DNA from: UBA11400 sp964550435
Lineage (GTDB): Bacteria > Bacteroidota > Rhodothermia > Balneolales > HLUCCA01
Length of the DNA: 64,000 nt
Reading direction: 5' to 3'
NCBI GenBank assembly: GCA_964550435.1
Contig: CAZJZI010000008.1
Location: 6,243-70,242 of the forward strand
Positions 8,905 to 18,654 of this stretch are shown piece after piece. How positions within the stretch are numbered: position 1 is the first letter of the stretch; every line of letters starts with the position of its first letter. Made by a program: the position numbers and the translations under genes. The notes beneath the pieces are model-generated. The model made no database searches, was not told the DNA's origin, and was given only the letters and a program-made list of their open reading frames with translations.

Positions 8905-9594
8905 TTATTTAACTACACCGACATAAATATAGGCAATGCCCCCGTTAAGTTTATGCGAATCTTGAGTAGAGAACGATCCTGATTTTTTCATAAGCTCAAG
9001 AAACGCATCCCCAGCGGGGAAAGCAGCGCTGGTTTCGGGCAGGTATTGATACGCATCACGATTACCGGTGAGAAGCCCACCCACAAAAGGGATTATGTAT
9101 TTGCTGTAGAATCGGTATGGCCAAGACATGATCCCTTTGGGCTGACCAAATTCCAGAACCACGACCCTACCGCCTGAGCGTACAACACGAGACATTTCTT
9201 GTAGACACACCAAAGGGTCATCCACATTCCTGATTCCGAATGAAATCGAAGAAATGTCGAATGAATTGTTGGCATAGGGTAAATCCATAGCATCAGCAAC
9301 TTCAAAATCGATCAGAAGACCATTCTTCTTGGCTTTTGATGGCGCTGGATCAATCATTTCCTGACAGAAATCTGTTCCTTTAACATATCCAGTGTCTCCC
9401 ACTTTCTTTTTGAAAGTAATTGCCAGATCTCCAGTTCCTGTAGCACAATCCAGTACTTTATCACCCGGTTTAGCGCCACTCAAGCGTACGGCTTTTTTCC
9501 TCCACAAATGATGGATTCCGAGGGACAATACACTGTTCGTAACATCATATTTGTCCGCAATAGACGCAAACATGGAACGGACTTTTTCACTCAT
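8905..9594 (-). CDS. ubiE: Demethylmenaquinone methyltransferase MenG/UbiE
   Basis: A 229-residue class I SAM methyltransferase carrying out the last step of menaquinone (or ubiquinone) synthesis. The SAM loop is LDCATGTGDLAI (about residues 48-59). Other family marks are the FGIRNVDDP and LEFGQPKG segments and a C-terminal GGIAYIYVGVVK. With no ubiquinone genes in view and an ACIII chain nearby, menaquinone is the likely product; that is inference. Forty bases separate it from fabZ on the same strand. Confidence 0.95.
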   Translation of the reverse strand: MSEKVRSMFASIADKYDVTNSVLSLGIHHLWRKKAVRLSGAKPGDKVLDCATGTGDLAITFKKKVGDTGYVKGTDFCQEMIDPAPSKAKKNGLLIDFEVADAMDLPYANNSFDISSISFGIRNVDDPLVCLQEMSRVVRSGGRVVVLEFGQPKGIMSWPYRFYSKYIIPFVGGLLTGNRDAYQYLPETSAAFPAGDAFLELMKKSGSFSTQDSHKLNGGIAYIYVGVVK

Positions 9595-9665
9595 AAGTTA
9601 TTTAATAATAATGTATTTAGATAAATAATATTTAAATCCATGCAACACTTCGCAACCGTTTAAAA

Positions 9666-10304
9666 TTACGCCCTGCGTTTTTTGGATTTATTTCTCGTCA
9701 TGGCATCAATTAGATCTTGCTCCATGCCCTTTAATCCGGGGACTTCCAATCGGTTGGAAATCGCAGTTTTAACCACAACCATTTTCATTACCCTATCATT
9801 CAGTGTCATTGATCCTGATCTGTTTTGATAAAAAGTATCAAATAGTTTCCTTAGCCACCCAAAGCGTAAAACCAAAAAGAAAAGCAGTGACAGAATCAAG
9901 TCAGTATACAATTCAGAAATTCCCAGATAACTAATGGATGCAACAGCTGCTATCAATATCACCGATTCAGCCGATAAAAATTGTACCACGATGGTTAATG
10001 GCTTATTGATCAATGCACTTTTACCAAGATGCCACAAGTACAATACTCCGATCGCAGTGAAAAATGCCAGAGAAACGGGTGCCAGATGAATCAATAGTAT
10101 AAAAACCCAGACTGCAATGGAATCTGTACTCCGGACCCAGGTCTCGGAGTCCTTGACGATCTCGTCGAGTGATTTATGAGACAATACTTCGGGTGAGAGC
10201 TTGCGAATTAGCTCGGTTGTCATAAAATACCAGTTGCCATTTTTAGTAAAAATACCAGCTGGTGTCTCAACATAATCAGATGCTGTAGAATTTAGTAGAC
10301 TCAT
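9666..10304 (-). CDS. Unknown polytopic membrane protein
   Basis: A 212-residue protein with about four hydrophobic segments in the middle (AVWVFILLIHLAPVSLAFF, a following GVLYLW stretch, SVILIAAVASISYLG, and LILSLLFFLVLRFGWL). It has soluble N- and C-terminal ends, the latter very basic (NKSKKRRA). No domain name can be given. It sits between ubiE and comF on the same strand, with 62-71 base gaps, so linkage is loose. Confidence 0.65.
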   Translation of the reverse strand: MSLLNSTASDYVETPAGIFTKNGNWYFMTTELIRKLSPEVLSHKSLDEIVKDSETWVRSTDSIAVWVFILLIHLAPVSLAFFTAIGVLYLWHLGKSALINKPLTIVVQFLSAESVILIAAVASISYLGISELYTDLILSLLFFLVLRFGWLRKLFDTFYQNRSGSMTLNDRVMKMVVVKTAISNRLEVPGLKGMEQDLIDAMTRNKSKKRRA

Positions 10305-10367
10305 AGCTAGTAAAGATACAGATTAATCCTAAATTAATCTGCATGACAGAGCCTTAACAGCATCATT

Positions 10368-11090
10368 TCACGCCATACATACCGTCAGAATACCCGATTT
10401 ATCCATGCCACTGTCGTTCAGGATTTTACTCAGAGCAAATGCTGTAGCTCCTGTGGTGAAAACATCATCAATGATTATGATTCTTCTGCCCGATATTTCC
10501 TCCTGTCTCTGTACTCTAAACGCTTCCTGAAGATTTTTCATCCTTCCCTGTAAATTTTGTCCGGTCTGCGTAATTGTAAATCGATGTCTGACAACCGAAT
10601 CTTCATGAATCATAGGTATCCCAGTGATTTCTGAGACTCCCGATGCAATAAGTTGAGCCTGATTATAACCACGATACCTTTTCTTTTTGGGATGAAGTGG
10701 AACCGCCAAGAGTATGGGCTTGGATTCGGAGCTTAATAATTGATCCCAAATAGATGACTTCATAAACTCGGATCCGAGTAAGACACCAAGCTCAAAGCCC
10801 AATCGACCCATACCTCCATATTTTATCATTCTCATTATCTTTTGAAGTCCACCAGCTTTATCGTACTTCCAGAGTGCATACTGGAAATCAATTTCATCTG
10901 GTAGAATTACACCCTTTCCGGATTTAAGTCCAGACAACATTGCCTTATCAAAGGCTGAATCCTGACAAAAAGGACACATCATATTACCGTCGGAGTGTGT
11001 CGGAAGTCCACAACAAACGCATACTTCGGGGAACAACATCTCTTTGAAACCGGCAATCGACTCCGAAACAATCATATTCAATAATTTCAT
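10368..11090 (-). CDS. ComF-family phosphoribosyltransferase-like protein
   Basis: A 240-residue protein from the ATG at 11088-11090; a TTG 33 bases upstream is also in frame. The N-terminus has a zinc-finger-like CVCCG...CPFC pair. The middle has the ComF hallmark PLHPKKKRYRGYNQAQLIA, and the C-terminal half a PRPP-binding loop IIIIDDVFTTGATA. ComF proteins are linked to DNA uptake in naturally transformable bacteria, with a probable role in single-stranded DNA handling at the inner membrane. No other competence gene is nearby. It is divergent from the rodZ-like gene across about 214 bases. Confidence 0.9.
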   Translation of the reverse strand: MKLLNMIVSESIAGFKEMLFPEVCVCCGLPTHSDGNMMCPFCQDSAFDKAMLSGLKSGKGVILPDEIDFQYALWKYDKAGGLQKIMRMIKYGGMGRLGFELGVLLGSEFMKSSIWDQLLSSESKPILLAVPLHPKKKRYRGYNQAQLIASGVSEITGIPMIHEDSVVRHRFTITQTGQNLQGRMKNLQEAFRVQRQEEISGRRIIIIDDVFTTGATAFALSKILNDSGMDKSGILTVCMA

Positions 11091-11304
11091 CTCACTTCTT
11101 ATTATACTCGAACCAATGTTCAAGTTGAGTTCATGTTCAAAGTATACCCGGTTTAAGTATGAGTCTGAATCTGTTAATTCCTTGCAAAAAAACGTTTTAT
11201 TTCACATTAATGGCTTATATATTCGGATGTTCGTGTCATTACGGACTTTCATCTAGTTGTGTTGATTGATTTGGTGTTTGTCCTTTGTAAACCAAAAATG
11301 TTAT

Positions 11305-12420
11305 ATGGCTTCATTACACGCTGATCTACAAGAAATCAGAGAAAAATCCGGACAATCGGTTATTGATATTAATTCAAAGACCAGAACTCCGGTTAGCGTC
11401 ATTCAAGAGATTGAAAAAGGTGTCTTTTTCGAGAAGGGTGACAAACAGAAAACATATATCAGAAGCTTTGTCAGAACATATGCCAAGGCAATAGGTATCA
11501 AAGATGAAGACATTATTCGAGCACTCGATGCACAGGAAGCAGGCACATATTCTGGTGGTCTTCGTAAAAAGTATTTACCTGAAACGCTGCAGGGTGATTT
11601 AGAAGACCCGGATGCTCCGATGAGTTCCGATCATAGTAACGACATAGCTAATGACAACGAAGACACCGGTTTGGTTCGGCCGGGACCGACGTCTACAATT
11701 GGGTACGATGAGTTTTCACGACCTGATCCGTCTCGCCAGCATAATAGAGTAACACCTCCCCCACCGAAGCTTGATTCTGTTGATTGGGCAAAATTCAATG
11801 AAGGATTCTCTGCACTGAGTACACCGGTCTTGAAATATTTGGTAATTGCAATTGTTGTAATTGTGGTCGGAGCAGGTGGATATTACGGATTCACTTTGCT
11901 TAGCGACTTTGATTTTGGAGGTTCCGATGAGGTCAGTGTTGCCGATGCGATGCAGACAAGTCCCGATTCCGATTCGGTGGTGATTCCGGATACCTCGTTT
12001 GCAGCTCTTGGTGCCGACTCACTTTCTGTAATTCCACCTGAAATCCCTTCTTCTGTGGAAGCTGTGGTACTACCTGATACCCTTTATTTGGTGGTATATG
12101 CCCAAAACGGCAAACTTGAACCTGTTAGAATCACTTCTGATGTGAACAATACACGCAGTCCTTATTGGATTGAGCAAAATGAAGCCATGAGGTTTGATTT
12201 TTTCGAGCAGGTCAGAGTCGAAGGTGCCCTCGACCGTGCATCATTCATGGTGAACGGCCATTTAATCACCGATCTGGATTCAATATTGCTAAATAACAGC
12301 TCAATTCAAATAACCCGTGATTTTCTGTTCAGAAGGCCTTACTTGTTCAATAATAGCCAACCTGAATTGCCGGATGGATTCACACAACCATCTGTAATCA
12401 GAGATCGACCCGTTTTTTGA
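11305..12420 (+). CDS. RodZ-like helix-turn-helix membrane protein
   Basis: Starting at the ATG at 11305 (an in-frame TTG lies 39 bases upstream) the product is 371 residues. Residues about 4-75 are a RodZ/HTH_25-type helix-turn-helix (LQEIREKSGQSVIDINSKTR, IEKGVFF, YIRSFVRTYAKAIG). An acidic, proline-rich linker follows, then one membrane helix (LKYLVIAIVVIVVGAGGYYG, about residues 190-210). The periplasmic part ends in a DUF4115-like segment (LYLVVYAQNGKLEPVRI). RodZ links MreB to the elongation machinery; a cell-shape role is inferred from this layout. The extended linker is longer than in Escherichia coli. It is followed six bases later by ligA. Confidence 0.82.
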   Translation: MASLHADLQEIREKSGQSVIDINSKTRTPVSVIQEIEKGVFFEKGDKQKTYIRSFVRTYAKAIGIKDEDIIRALDAQEAGTYSGGLRKKYLPETLQGDLEDPDAPMSSDHSNDIANDNEDTGLVRPGPTSTIGYDEFSRPDPSRQHNRVTPPPPKLDSVDWAKFNEGFSALSTPVLKYLVIAIVVIVVGAGGYYGFTLLSDFDFGGSDEVSVADAMQTSPDSDSVVIPDTSFAALGADSLSVIPPEIPSSVEAVVLPDTLYLVVYAQNGKLEPVRITSDVNNTRSPYWIEQNEAMRFDFFEQVRVEGALDRASFMVNGHLITDLDSILLNNSSIQITRDFLFRRPYLFNNSQPELPDGFTQPSVIRDRPVF

Positions 12421-12426
12421 TTACCC

Positions 12427-14466
12427 ATGGATAGAGATCAGGCTATAAAACGTGTAGAGTCACTTAGGGAGCTACTCGACGAGGCGAATCGGGCTTATTA
12501 TGACAAAGCCGATCCAATCATGTCTGATCGAGAGTTCGATCGGCTTTTGGATGAACTGGATCAACTCGAACAAAAATTCAATCTTGTCACCGCAGACTCT
12601 CCTACTCAACGCATAGGTGGCAATTATGGAACCCCTATTGCTGACACTCAAGTTGAGAACTCAGACTTAAAACAGACGGTGCACCCCACACCGATGATGA
12701 GTCTTGCTAATACATACAATGAGCAAGAACTTCGTGATTTTGACCGGCGCGTCCGGGATATTTTGGGACATTCTGATTACACATGGTTCGTGGAGCTAAA
12801 GTTCGACGGCATGGCACTCCGACTTCGCTATGAAAATGCGAAACTTGTATTAGCTGCAACCAGAGGTGATGGAAAAAAAGGTGACATTATTACAGCTAAT
12901 GCGCGCACAGTTAATGACATCCCTGAACGACTTGACGATTCATCCAGATCCATTTTTGAAATCCGTGGCGAGGCTTTTATGGAAAAAGATGCTTTCGCCA
13001 AATATAATGAATCACGAGTCTCAGTTGGACTACAGGCTTTTGCAAATCCACGCAATGCTACAGCGGGGTCATTGAAAATGCTGGATTCGTCGGAGGTTGC
13101 CAAGCGACCCATTCGATTTTATGCCTATGATATATCATTGGATGAGGCAACGGATGAACTTCAATCTGAGTTCATTACTCATGCATCCAGGATGCTTCTG
13201 TTGGAAAAACTTGGCCACCGCGTTTGTAAAACTCGTTGGCATGTAAACACCATTGACGAAGTATTGGATCTCATCGTCGAGTTGAACGAAACCAGAAAAT
13301 CACTCCCGTTTGAGACAGACGGTGTCGTTATCAAAATCAATGAAGATGTATTCAGGTCAGAGTTGGGTTCAACAGCCAAGGCCCCTCGATGGGCTATAGC
13401 CTATAAATTTGAGGCAGAACAGGCTGAATCTACCATCAATGGAATCACACTCCAAGTGGGCAGACTCGGCACAATCACTCCAGTGGCGGAACTTGAACCT
13501 GTTTTACTTGCTGGTACTACAGTCAAACGGGCATCGCTGCATAACGAAGATGAAATCCGCCGGAAGGATATCCGTGTTGGCGACAAGGTCATTATCGAGA
13601 AAGCCGGTGAAATTATTCCACAGGTGATTAAAGTAATCGATCTGAATGCTCCAGATCGTGGTCCTGAATTTAAAATACCATCTCATTGCCCGGCTTGTGA
13701 CTCTTTACTTGAACGCGTTGAGGATGAAGCCGCCTGGAGATGTAATAATCCGAGTTGCCCGCCTCAAGTTCGCATCAGAATAGAGCATTTTGCGTCCAGA
13801 GACGCCATGGACATCGACGGATTGGGCAACGCATTGGTCGACCAGTTGGTTTCTGCAGGATTGATCCATTCTTACGCTGATTTGTATTCTCTGAGCACCG
13901 AAGATATTTTACCCCTTGAGAGAATGGCCGAAAAGAGTGCAAATAATCTCATTCAGGCTATTGAAAACTCCAAGCAACAGCCTTTTGAAAGGCTACTTTA
14001 CGCGTTGGGAATCCGTCACATTGGTGTGACTGTTGCCCGTGAATTGGCCCAGGCATTTGGATCTATGGAAGCATTGATGGCTGCAGATGAACAAGAAATT
14101 GCTTCCATACACGGAATCGGGACCAAAATTGCAGAATCTGTGACTTCATTTTTCAGTCAACCAAAATCTGTGGAGTTAGTTTCTAAACTCATATCTTTCG
14201 GGCTGAAAACTGAGTTTAAAAAAACCGAATCAAGTGGATCATCACTTGATGGAATGACATTTGTACTTACCGGGACACTACCATCACTTTCACGAGCGGA
14301 TGCTTCTGAATTAATTGAAAAAAACGGGGGTAAAACCACCGGTTCTGTCAGTAAAAATACAACGTTCGTACTTGCTGGCGAGGCTGCAGGAAGTAAACTC
14401 GATAAAGCCAAAAAGCTCGGGATCAAGGTCATCACCGAGGAAGAATTTTTATCCATGATTTCTTAA
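12427..14466 (+). CDS. ligA: NAD-dependent DNA ligase LigA
   Basis: A 679-residue ligase that seals nicks in replication and repair using NAD+. Domains in order are: Ia NAD-binding (YYDKADPIMSDREFDRLLDEL), adenylation with the nucleotidyl Lys125 in ELKFDGMALRLRY, OB fold (GRLGTITPVAELEPV), four-Cys zinc finger (CPAC...CNNPSCP), helix-hairpin-helix repeats and a C-terminal BRCT (GMTFVLTGTLPSLSR). Length and motif set are complete. It lies between the rodZ-like gene and a STAS gene, with six- and eleven-base gaps. Confidence 0.98.
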   Translation: MDRDQAIKRVESLRELLDEANRAYYDKADPIMSDREFDRLLDELDQLEQKFNLVTADSPTQRIGGNYGTPIADTQVENSDLKQTVHPTPMMSLANTYNEQELRDFDRRVRDILGHSDYTWFVELKFDGMALRLRYENAKLVLAATRGDGKKGDIITANARTVNDIPERLDDSSRSIFEIRGEAFMEKDAFAKYNESRVSVGLQAFANPRNATAGSLKMLDSSEVAKRPIRFYAYDISLDEATDELQSEFITHASRMLLLEKLGHRVCKTRWHVNTIDEVLDLIVELNETRKSLPFETDGVVIKINEDVFRSELGSTAKAPRWAIAYKFEAEQAESTINGITLQVGRLGTITPVAELEPVLLAGTTVKRASLHNEDEIRRKDIRVGDKVIIEKAGEIIPQVIKVIDLNAPDRGPEFKIPSHCPACDSLLERVEDEAAWRCNNPSCPPQVRIRIEHFASRDAMDIDGLGNALVDQLVSAGLIHSYADLYSLSTEDILPLERMAEKSANNLIQAIENSKQQPFERLLYALGIRHIGVTVARELAQAFGSMEALMAADEQEIASIHGIGTKIAESVTSFFSQPKSVELVSKLISFGLKTEFKKTESSGSSLDGMTFVLTGTLPSLSRADASELIEKNGGKTTGSVSKNTTFVLAGEAAGSKLDKAKKLGIKVITEEEFLSMIS

Positions 14467-14477
14467 CACACTTTACT

Positions 14478-14825
14478 ATGAAATTCTCTTTAACACACTC
14501 AGATGACACTACGATTTTAAAAATCGGCGTCGAAAAACTAGACTCCAAAGTCGCACCTGACCTTAAAAGTCAATTTATCCTACTTGCAAATGACGAGAAC
14601 TCCGGACACCTGCTTGTTGATTTGTCGACTATTTCATTCGCAGATTCCAGCGGACTCAGTGCTCTGTTACTAGCTCACAGATTATATCGTGAATCCGATC
14701 GAGAGCTGGTCTTCTTCAGTGTTCAGGAACGAATCATGAAATTGATTGAGATTTCACAACTTACCAGCGTTTTGAACATAACAGCAGACGAGACAGCAGC
14801 GGTCGAGTTCCTCAACGCAGATTAA
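14478..14825 (+). CDS. STAS-domain anti-sigma factor antagonist-like protein
   Basis: A 115-residue single STAS domain. It shows the DLSTISFADSSGLSALLLAH segment, in which the Ser in DSSG is the usual phospho-acceptor of SpoIIAA-type antagonists. Such proteins bind an anti-sigma kinase and release its target when unphosphorylated. No RsbW-type kinase or PP2C phosphatase is in the window, so the partner must lie elsewhere. Its stop overlaps the symporter start by one base (TAATG), giving tight translational coupling. Confidence 0.88.
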   Translation: MKFSLTHSDDTTILKIGVEKLDSKVAPDLKSQFILLANDENSGHLLVDLSTISFADSSGLSALLLAHRLYRESDRELVFFSVQERIMKLIEISQLTSVLNITADETAAVEFLNAD

Positions 14826-16264
14826 TGCCTATCCCTTTCATAGATATATTTGTCATTATTGGCTATCTGGTTCTTTGTGTAACGATCGGTCTCAAGATGG
14901 GTGGCAAACCCACCGATGCCAAAACATACTTCACATCCAGGGGAACAGTCCCCTGGTGGGCCGTTTCGTTTTCGGTTGTTGCTACCGAAACAAGTATGCT
15001 TACCGTGATTTCCATACCTGCTGTTGCTTATCTCGGAAGTCTGGTTTTTTTGCAACTCGTTGTTGGATATATAATTGGAAGATTTCTCATCGCCTGGATT
15101 ATTCTTCCAACTTATTTTAAAACGGAACACTTCACAGCATACAGTTTTTTCGAAGAACGTTTCGGAAGCAGATTCAAACAAAGTATTTCGGCTACTTTTT
15201 TGGTCACCAGAATACTCGCCGACGGAGTGCGACTTTTTGCAGCAGCAATACCGTTAAAAGTAATCACTGGCCTTGATTATCCCACCTCTATTGCGATCAT
15301 TGCTGTTCTTACCCTGGCTTACACCTATTATGGTGGATTGAAATCTGTAATATGGATTGATGTTCTACAATTAGCAGTTTACCTGACTGGGGGTGGTCTG
15401 ATCATCTATTTTGCCGGATCAATGGCTGAAAGCATCTCCATTTCCAATCTGTCAGCAATCGGAAAACTAACCGTCGTTCAATGGCCTACTTCCATCACTG
15501 ACGTTTTCTTCAGTACCTATAATCTGGTAGGTGCTGTTATAGGTGGGATATTCTTCACAGCAGCTTCACATGGAACAGACCATCTTATTGTTCAACGATT
15601 ACTGGCATGCGGACAGCTCAATCTGGCAAGAAGGGCGCTTATAACCAGTGGATTTGTAGTACTGTTTCAGTTTTTGCTCTTTCTGAGTGCAGGTCTGGCG
15701 TTATTCTCCTACTATGATGGAGCCTCTGTTGATACCCTCGGTCTTGCTAATCCGGACGAAATCTCGCTGAAATTCATCAAGGAAGTCATGCCTGCAGGAT
15801 TTTCAGGACTTATTATCGCCGGATTGTTTGCAGCAGCTATGAGCACCTTAAGCAGTTCTCTGGCTGCTTTGAGTTCCACAACACTCTATGACTTGATTCC
15901 AGCTCTGGCCATAAGGGAAGATTCAATGCATGTATCGAGATATCTAATGATCATCTACAGCTTAATTTTTGTTTCGTTCGGTATCTTTTTTTCTGATACA
16001 GAAAATCCGGTTATCGAGTTAGGACTCGGTATTGCAGGATTTACTTACGGGGGATTACTTGGGGCCTTCATTGTTGGAAGGTTTACAAACGTTTCAAGGA
16101 ATGCTGCCTTTGCGGGATTAATTGGCTGCATTTCCCTAATGGCAGTTATCATATTGCTTACAACAATTGCCTGGCCATGGTATACGTTGATTGGAATAGT
16201 CATCTTTTATTGCGTGTCCACTTTGACTAACTTGGTAGAGAATACACTAAAGGCACGAAACTGA
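14825..16264 (+). CDS. Sodium:solute symporter (SSS family)
   Basis: A 479-residue inner-membrane transporter with about 13 hydrophobic helices. SSS marks include the early TSRGTVPWWAVSFSVVATETS (first broken helix) and the signature region AGLFAAAMSTLSSSLAALSS, where the Ser/Thr pair contributes to the Na2 site. The family imports sugars, amino acids, vitamins or sialic acids with Na+; the substrate cannot be told. It is coupled to the preceding STAS gene by overlap and followed after nine bases by the HD phosphodiesterase gene. Confidence 0.93.
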   Translation: MPIPFIDIFVIIGYLVLCVTIGLKMGGKPTDAKTYFTSRGTVPWWAVSFSVVATETSMLTVISIPAVAYLGSLVFLQLVVGYIIGRFLIAWIILPTYFKTEHFTAYSFFEERFGSRFKQSISATFLVTRILADGVRLFAAAIPLKVITGLDYPTSIAIIAVLTLAYTYYGGLKSVIWIDVLQLAVYLTGGGLIIYFAGSMAESISISNLSAIGKLTVVQWPTSITDVFFSTYNLVGAVIGGIFFTAASHGTDHLIVQRLLACGQLNLARRALITSGFVVLFQFLLFLSAGLALFSYYDGASVDTLGLANPDEISLKFIKEVMPAGFSGLIIAGLFAAAMSTLSSSLAALSSTTLYDLIPALAIREDSMHVSRYLMIIYSLIFVSFGIFFSDTENPVIELGLGIAGFTYGGLLGAFIVGRFTNVSRNAAFAGLIGCISLMAVIILLTTIAWPWYTLIGIVIFYCVSTLTNLVENTLKARN

Positions 16265-16273
16265 GGGTAATGT

Positions 16274-18652
16274 ATGATCGATCTCGAGAAAATCGGGTTA
16301 GGCAGAAAGAAAAAAGGATATTTCCCAGACAGAAAGGTGCGTGCACAACGTGTTGATGGACTCAAGAATAATCCTTACATCAAAGCGTTGATTATTCTCT
16401 CTTTTCTTGGAATTTTTATCATATTTATGCCCGGGATATCGTTTAGGGACATGTCCTATAAACTTGGTGATCCTTGGAGAGACGAGGATCTGAACGCTCC
16501 GTTTACCTTTAGTCTACTAAAGGATCGCTCTGAAATCCAGGCAGCGGAGGAGTCAATCAGACAAAATACGCCACCGATTTTCTATCACGATGCAGAGGCA
16601 ATTAAAAGGGTGGAAATTCGGACCGATTCGATTTTCAGAGGTCTAACGCCAGTCTTGGAGTCGTATTTAACTTATGTTCGCTCCTACTCCAGAAATCCAT
16701 CTGAAGCATACACCGATAGTATTCAACATGTCAGAGCTAAAGACAATTATCTATTGAATCTGTCGGATGATACCTGGGAAACACTTTTAGATAACTATGC
16801 ACGATTGAACATATCCTCTTACAGACAAGACATCCAGCGTCCGACCCGGTTTATAGGGATTGATTTTCGGGTTAGTCTTGATCGAATTATCCAGGATCTA
16901 TTTGCAAACGGGGTTGTAGATATTCCGAAATCAGAAATTTCAGCATCCGAGATCTTTGTCAGAGACTCATCAGAACGCACACAAAGAATTCTTGGAGTTA
17001 GCACTATCAGAGATCTAAATGAAGCACGGGAAGCAGCGCTTTACATGATGAATCGATCATTTAATGCAGAGGATGCCGAAGCAGCATTTGAAATCATAGA
17101 CAATATCCTGGTTCCGAATTATTTATTGAACACCGAAGAAACCCAGATGGCGATTCAGGAGTCCATTCAGGATATTTCTCCAACCAAGGGAGCTGTTACT
17201 GCCGGTCAGGTGATCATCAGAAAGGGTGACCTGATTACCGAGGACAGACTAAACATGCTGTTGAGTCTGGAGGCAGCCCGAACCGCTCGAGCCAGTGACA
17301 TCGAAGTATGGCAACATCATCTTGGCAATGCGATCATTTTCAGTTGCATATTTTTGTTCTTTCTTATGTACCTGTTCTTATATCGTAATCCAATCTTCGA
17401 CAACAACGCTATGCTCTTGCTCGTACTTTTGGCAATCAGCCTGGTACTCACTTTTGCAATTTTCATTATTAGGTCGGAGAATTTATCTATATACATAGTG
17501 CCCATGGCTATAGCACCAATTATATTAACGATTATATTTGACTCACGTGTTGGACTGATGACAACCATGACACTGGCACTTGCAGTGTCATTTATGAGTG
17601 GAAACAACTTCGAATTTGCAGTTGCCGCCATGACCGGAAGTAGTATTGCTGTTTACTCCGTTCGTGATATTAAGAATAGAAGTCAATTCTTTCTAACCAC
17701 ACCGGCATTGGTTTTCTTGTCATATGCAATGATACTGCTTGGATTCACACTCATTAAACCAACCGGATGGGATAACTATTACTCTCAGGTAGTTTTTGTT
17801 GTTGGTAATGCGATATTAATCTGGTTAAGCTATCCATTAATCCTACTGTTTGAAAAACTTTTCAAAGTTACAACTGAAGTATCTCTTCTTGAGCTTAACA
17901 ATAACAATCATCCACTACTAAAAGAGCTTATGGTCAGGGCTCCGGGTACTTTTCAACATAGTTTGCAAGTAGCTAACCTGGCAGAAGCGGCATCCAGTGC
18001 CATTGGTGCAAATGCACTTCTTGCACGAGTTGGAGCGTTATATCATGATATTGGTAAAACTGACAAACCTGAGTACTTCGTAGAAAATCAGTTTGGAGAG
18101 AATGAACATGATAAACTTAAGCCACGAATGAGTGCTTTGGTGATAAAAAATCACGTAAGTGCGGGTGTTAAGATGGCAGAAGAAGCCGGGTTACCTGCCG
18201 TAATTATCGATTTTATACGAACACATCACGGTACATCAATTATCAAGTACTTTTTTGACAAGGCCAAAAAAGCAGCTGAAAAAGGTTCCGAAGTTAGAGA
18301 AGAAGATTTTAAATATGACGGTCCACTACCGAATACAAAAGAAACCGGGATTTTATTGCTCGCCGATTCAATCGAAGCTGCCTCCAGAGCAATGAGTGAG
18401 CCCTCCTATCAAAAACTTGAAAATCTGGTTGGTAGGCTTATCGATGAAAAAGTTGATGAGGGCCAATTAAATAATTGCTCCCTTACTTTCCAGGATCTCA
18501 GAATTATCAAAGAGAACTTCCTGAACATATTGGTTGGAGTGTATCACAGCAGAATCAAGTATCCTGGGCAAGATGAGATGGAAAAGTCTGGTACTTCCCA
18601 AGGTAAACCGAATTCCAACAACCCGGTCAACATGCCTGCTGAATCTGATTAA
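16274..18652 (+). CDS. 7TMR-HD family phosphodiesterase, PgpH-like
   Basis: A 792-residue membrane protein. Residues about 35-55 are a first helix, residues about 60-340 a large extracytoplasmic 7TMR-HDED domain, then seven helices (about residues 345-545). The cytoplasmic HD domain has LYHDIGKTDKPEYF near residue 590, RTHHGTSIIKYFF and ADSIEAASRA. Listeria PgpH, with this architecture, hydrolyses cyclic di-AMP; the same activity is inferred here. GAGGG-like bases shortly before the ATG could serve as a ribosome site. It ends two bases before xerD. Confidence 0.9.
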   Translation: MIDLEKIGLGRKKKGYFPDRKVRAQRVDGLKNNPYIKALIILSFLGIFIIFMPGISFRDMSYKLGDPWRDEDLNAPFTFSLLKDRSEIQAAEESIRQNTPPIFYHDAEAIKRVEIRTDSIFRGLTPVLESYLTYVRSYSRNPSEAYTDSIQHVRAKDNYLLNLSDDTWETLLDNYARLNISSYRQDIQRPTRFIGIDFRVSLDRIIQDLFANGVVDIPKSEISASEIFVRDSSERTQRILGVSTIRDLNEAREAALYMMNRSFNAEDAEAAFEIIDNILVPNYLLNTEETQMAIQESIQDISPTKGAVTAGQVIIRKGDLITEDRLNMLLSLEAARTARASDIEVWQHHLGNAIIFSCIFLFFLMYLFLYRNPIFDNNAMLLLVLLAISLVLTFAIFIIRSENLSIYIVPMAIAPIILTIIFDSRVGLMTTMTLALAVSFMSGNNFEFAVAAMTGSSIAVYSVRDIKNRSQFFLTTPALVFLSYAMILLGFTLIKPTGWDNYYSQVVFVVGNAILIWLSYPLILLFEKLFKVTTEVSLLELNNNNHPLLKELMVRAPGTFQHSLQVANLAEAASSAIGANALLARVGALYHDIGKTDKPEYFVENQFGENEHDKLKPRMSALVIKNHVSAGVKMAEEAGLPAVIIDFIRTHHGTSIIKYFFDKAKKAAEKGSEVREEDFKYDGPLPNTKETGILLLADSIEAASRAMSEPSYQKLENLVGRLIDEKVDEGQLNNCSLTFQDLRIIKENFLNILVGVYHSRIKYPGQDEMEKSGTSQGKPNSNNPVNMPAESD

Positions 18653-18654
18653 CA

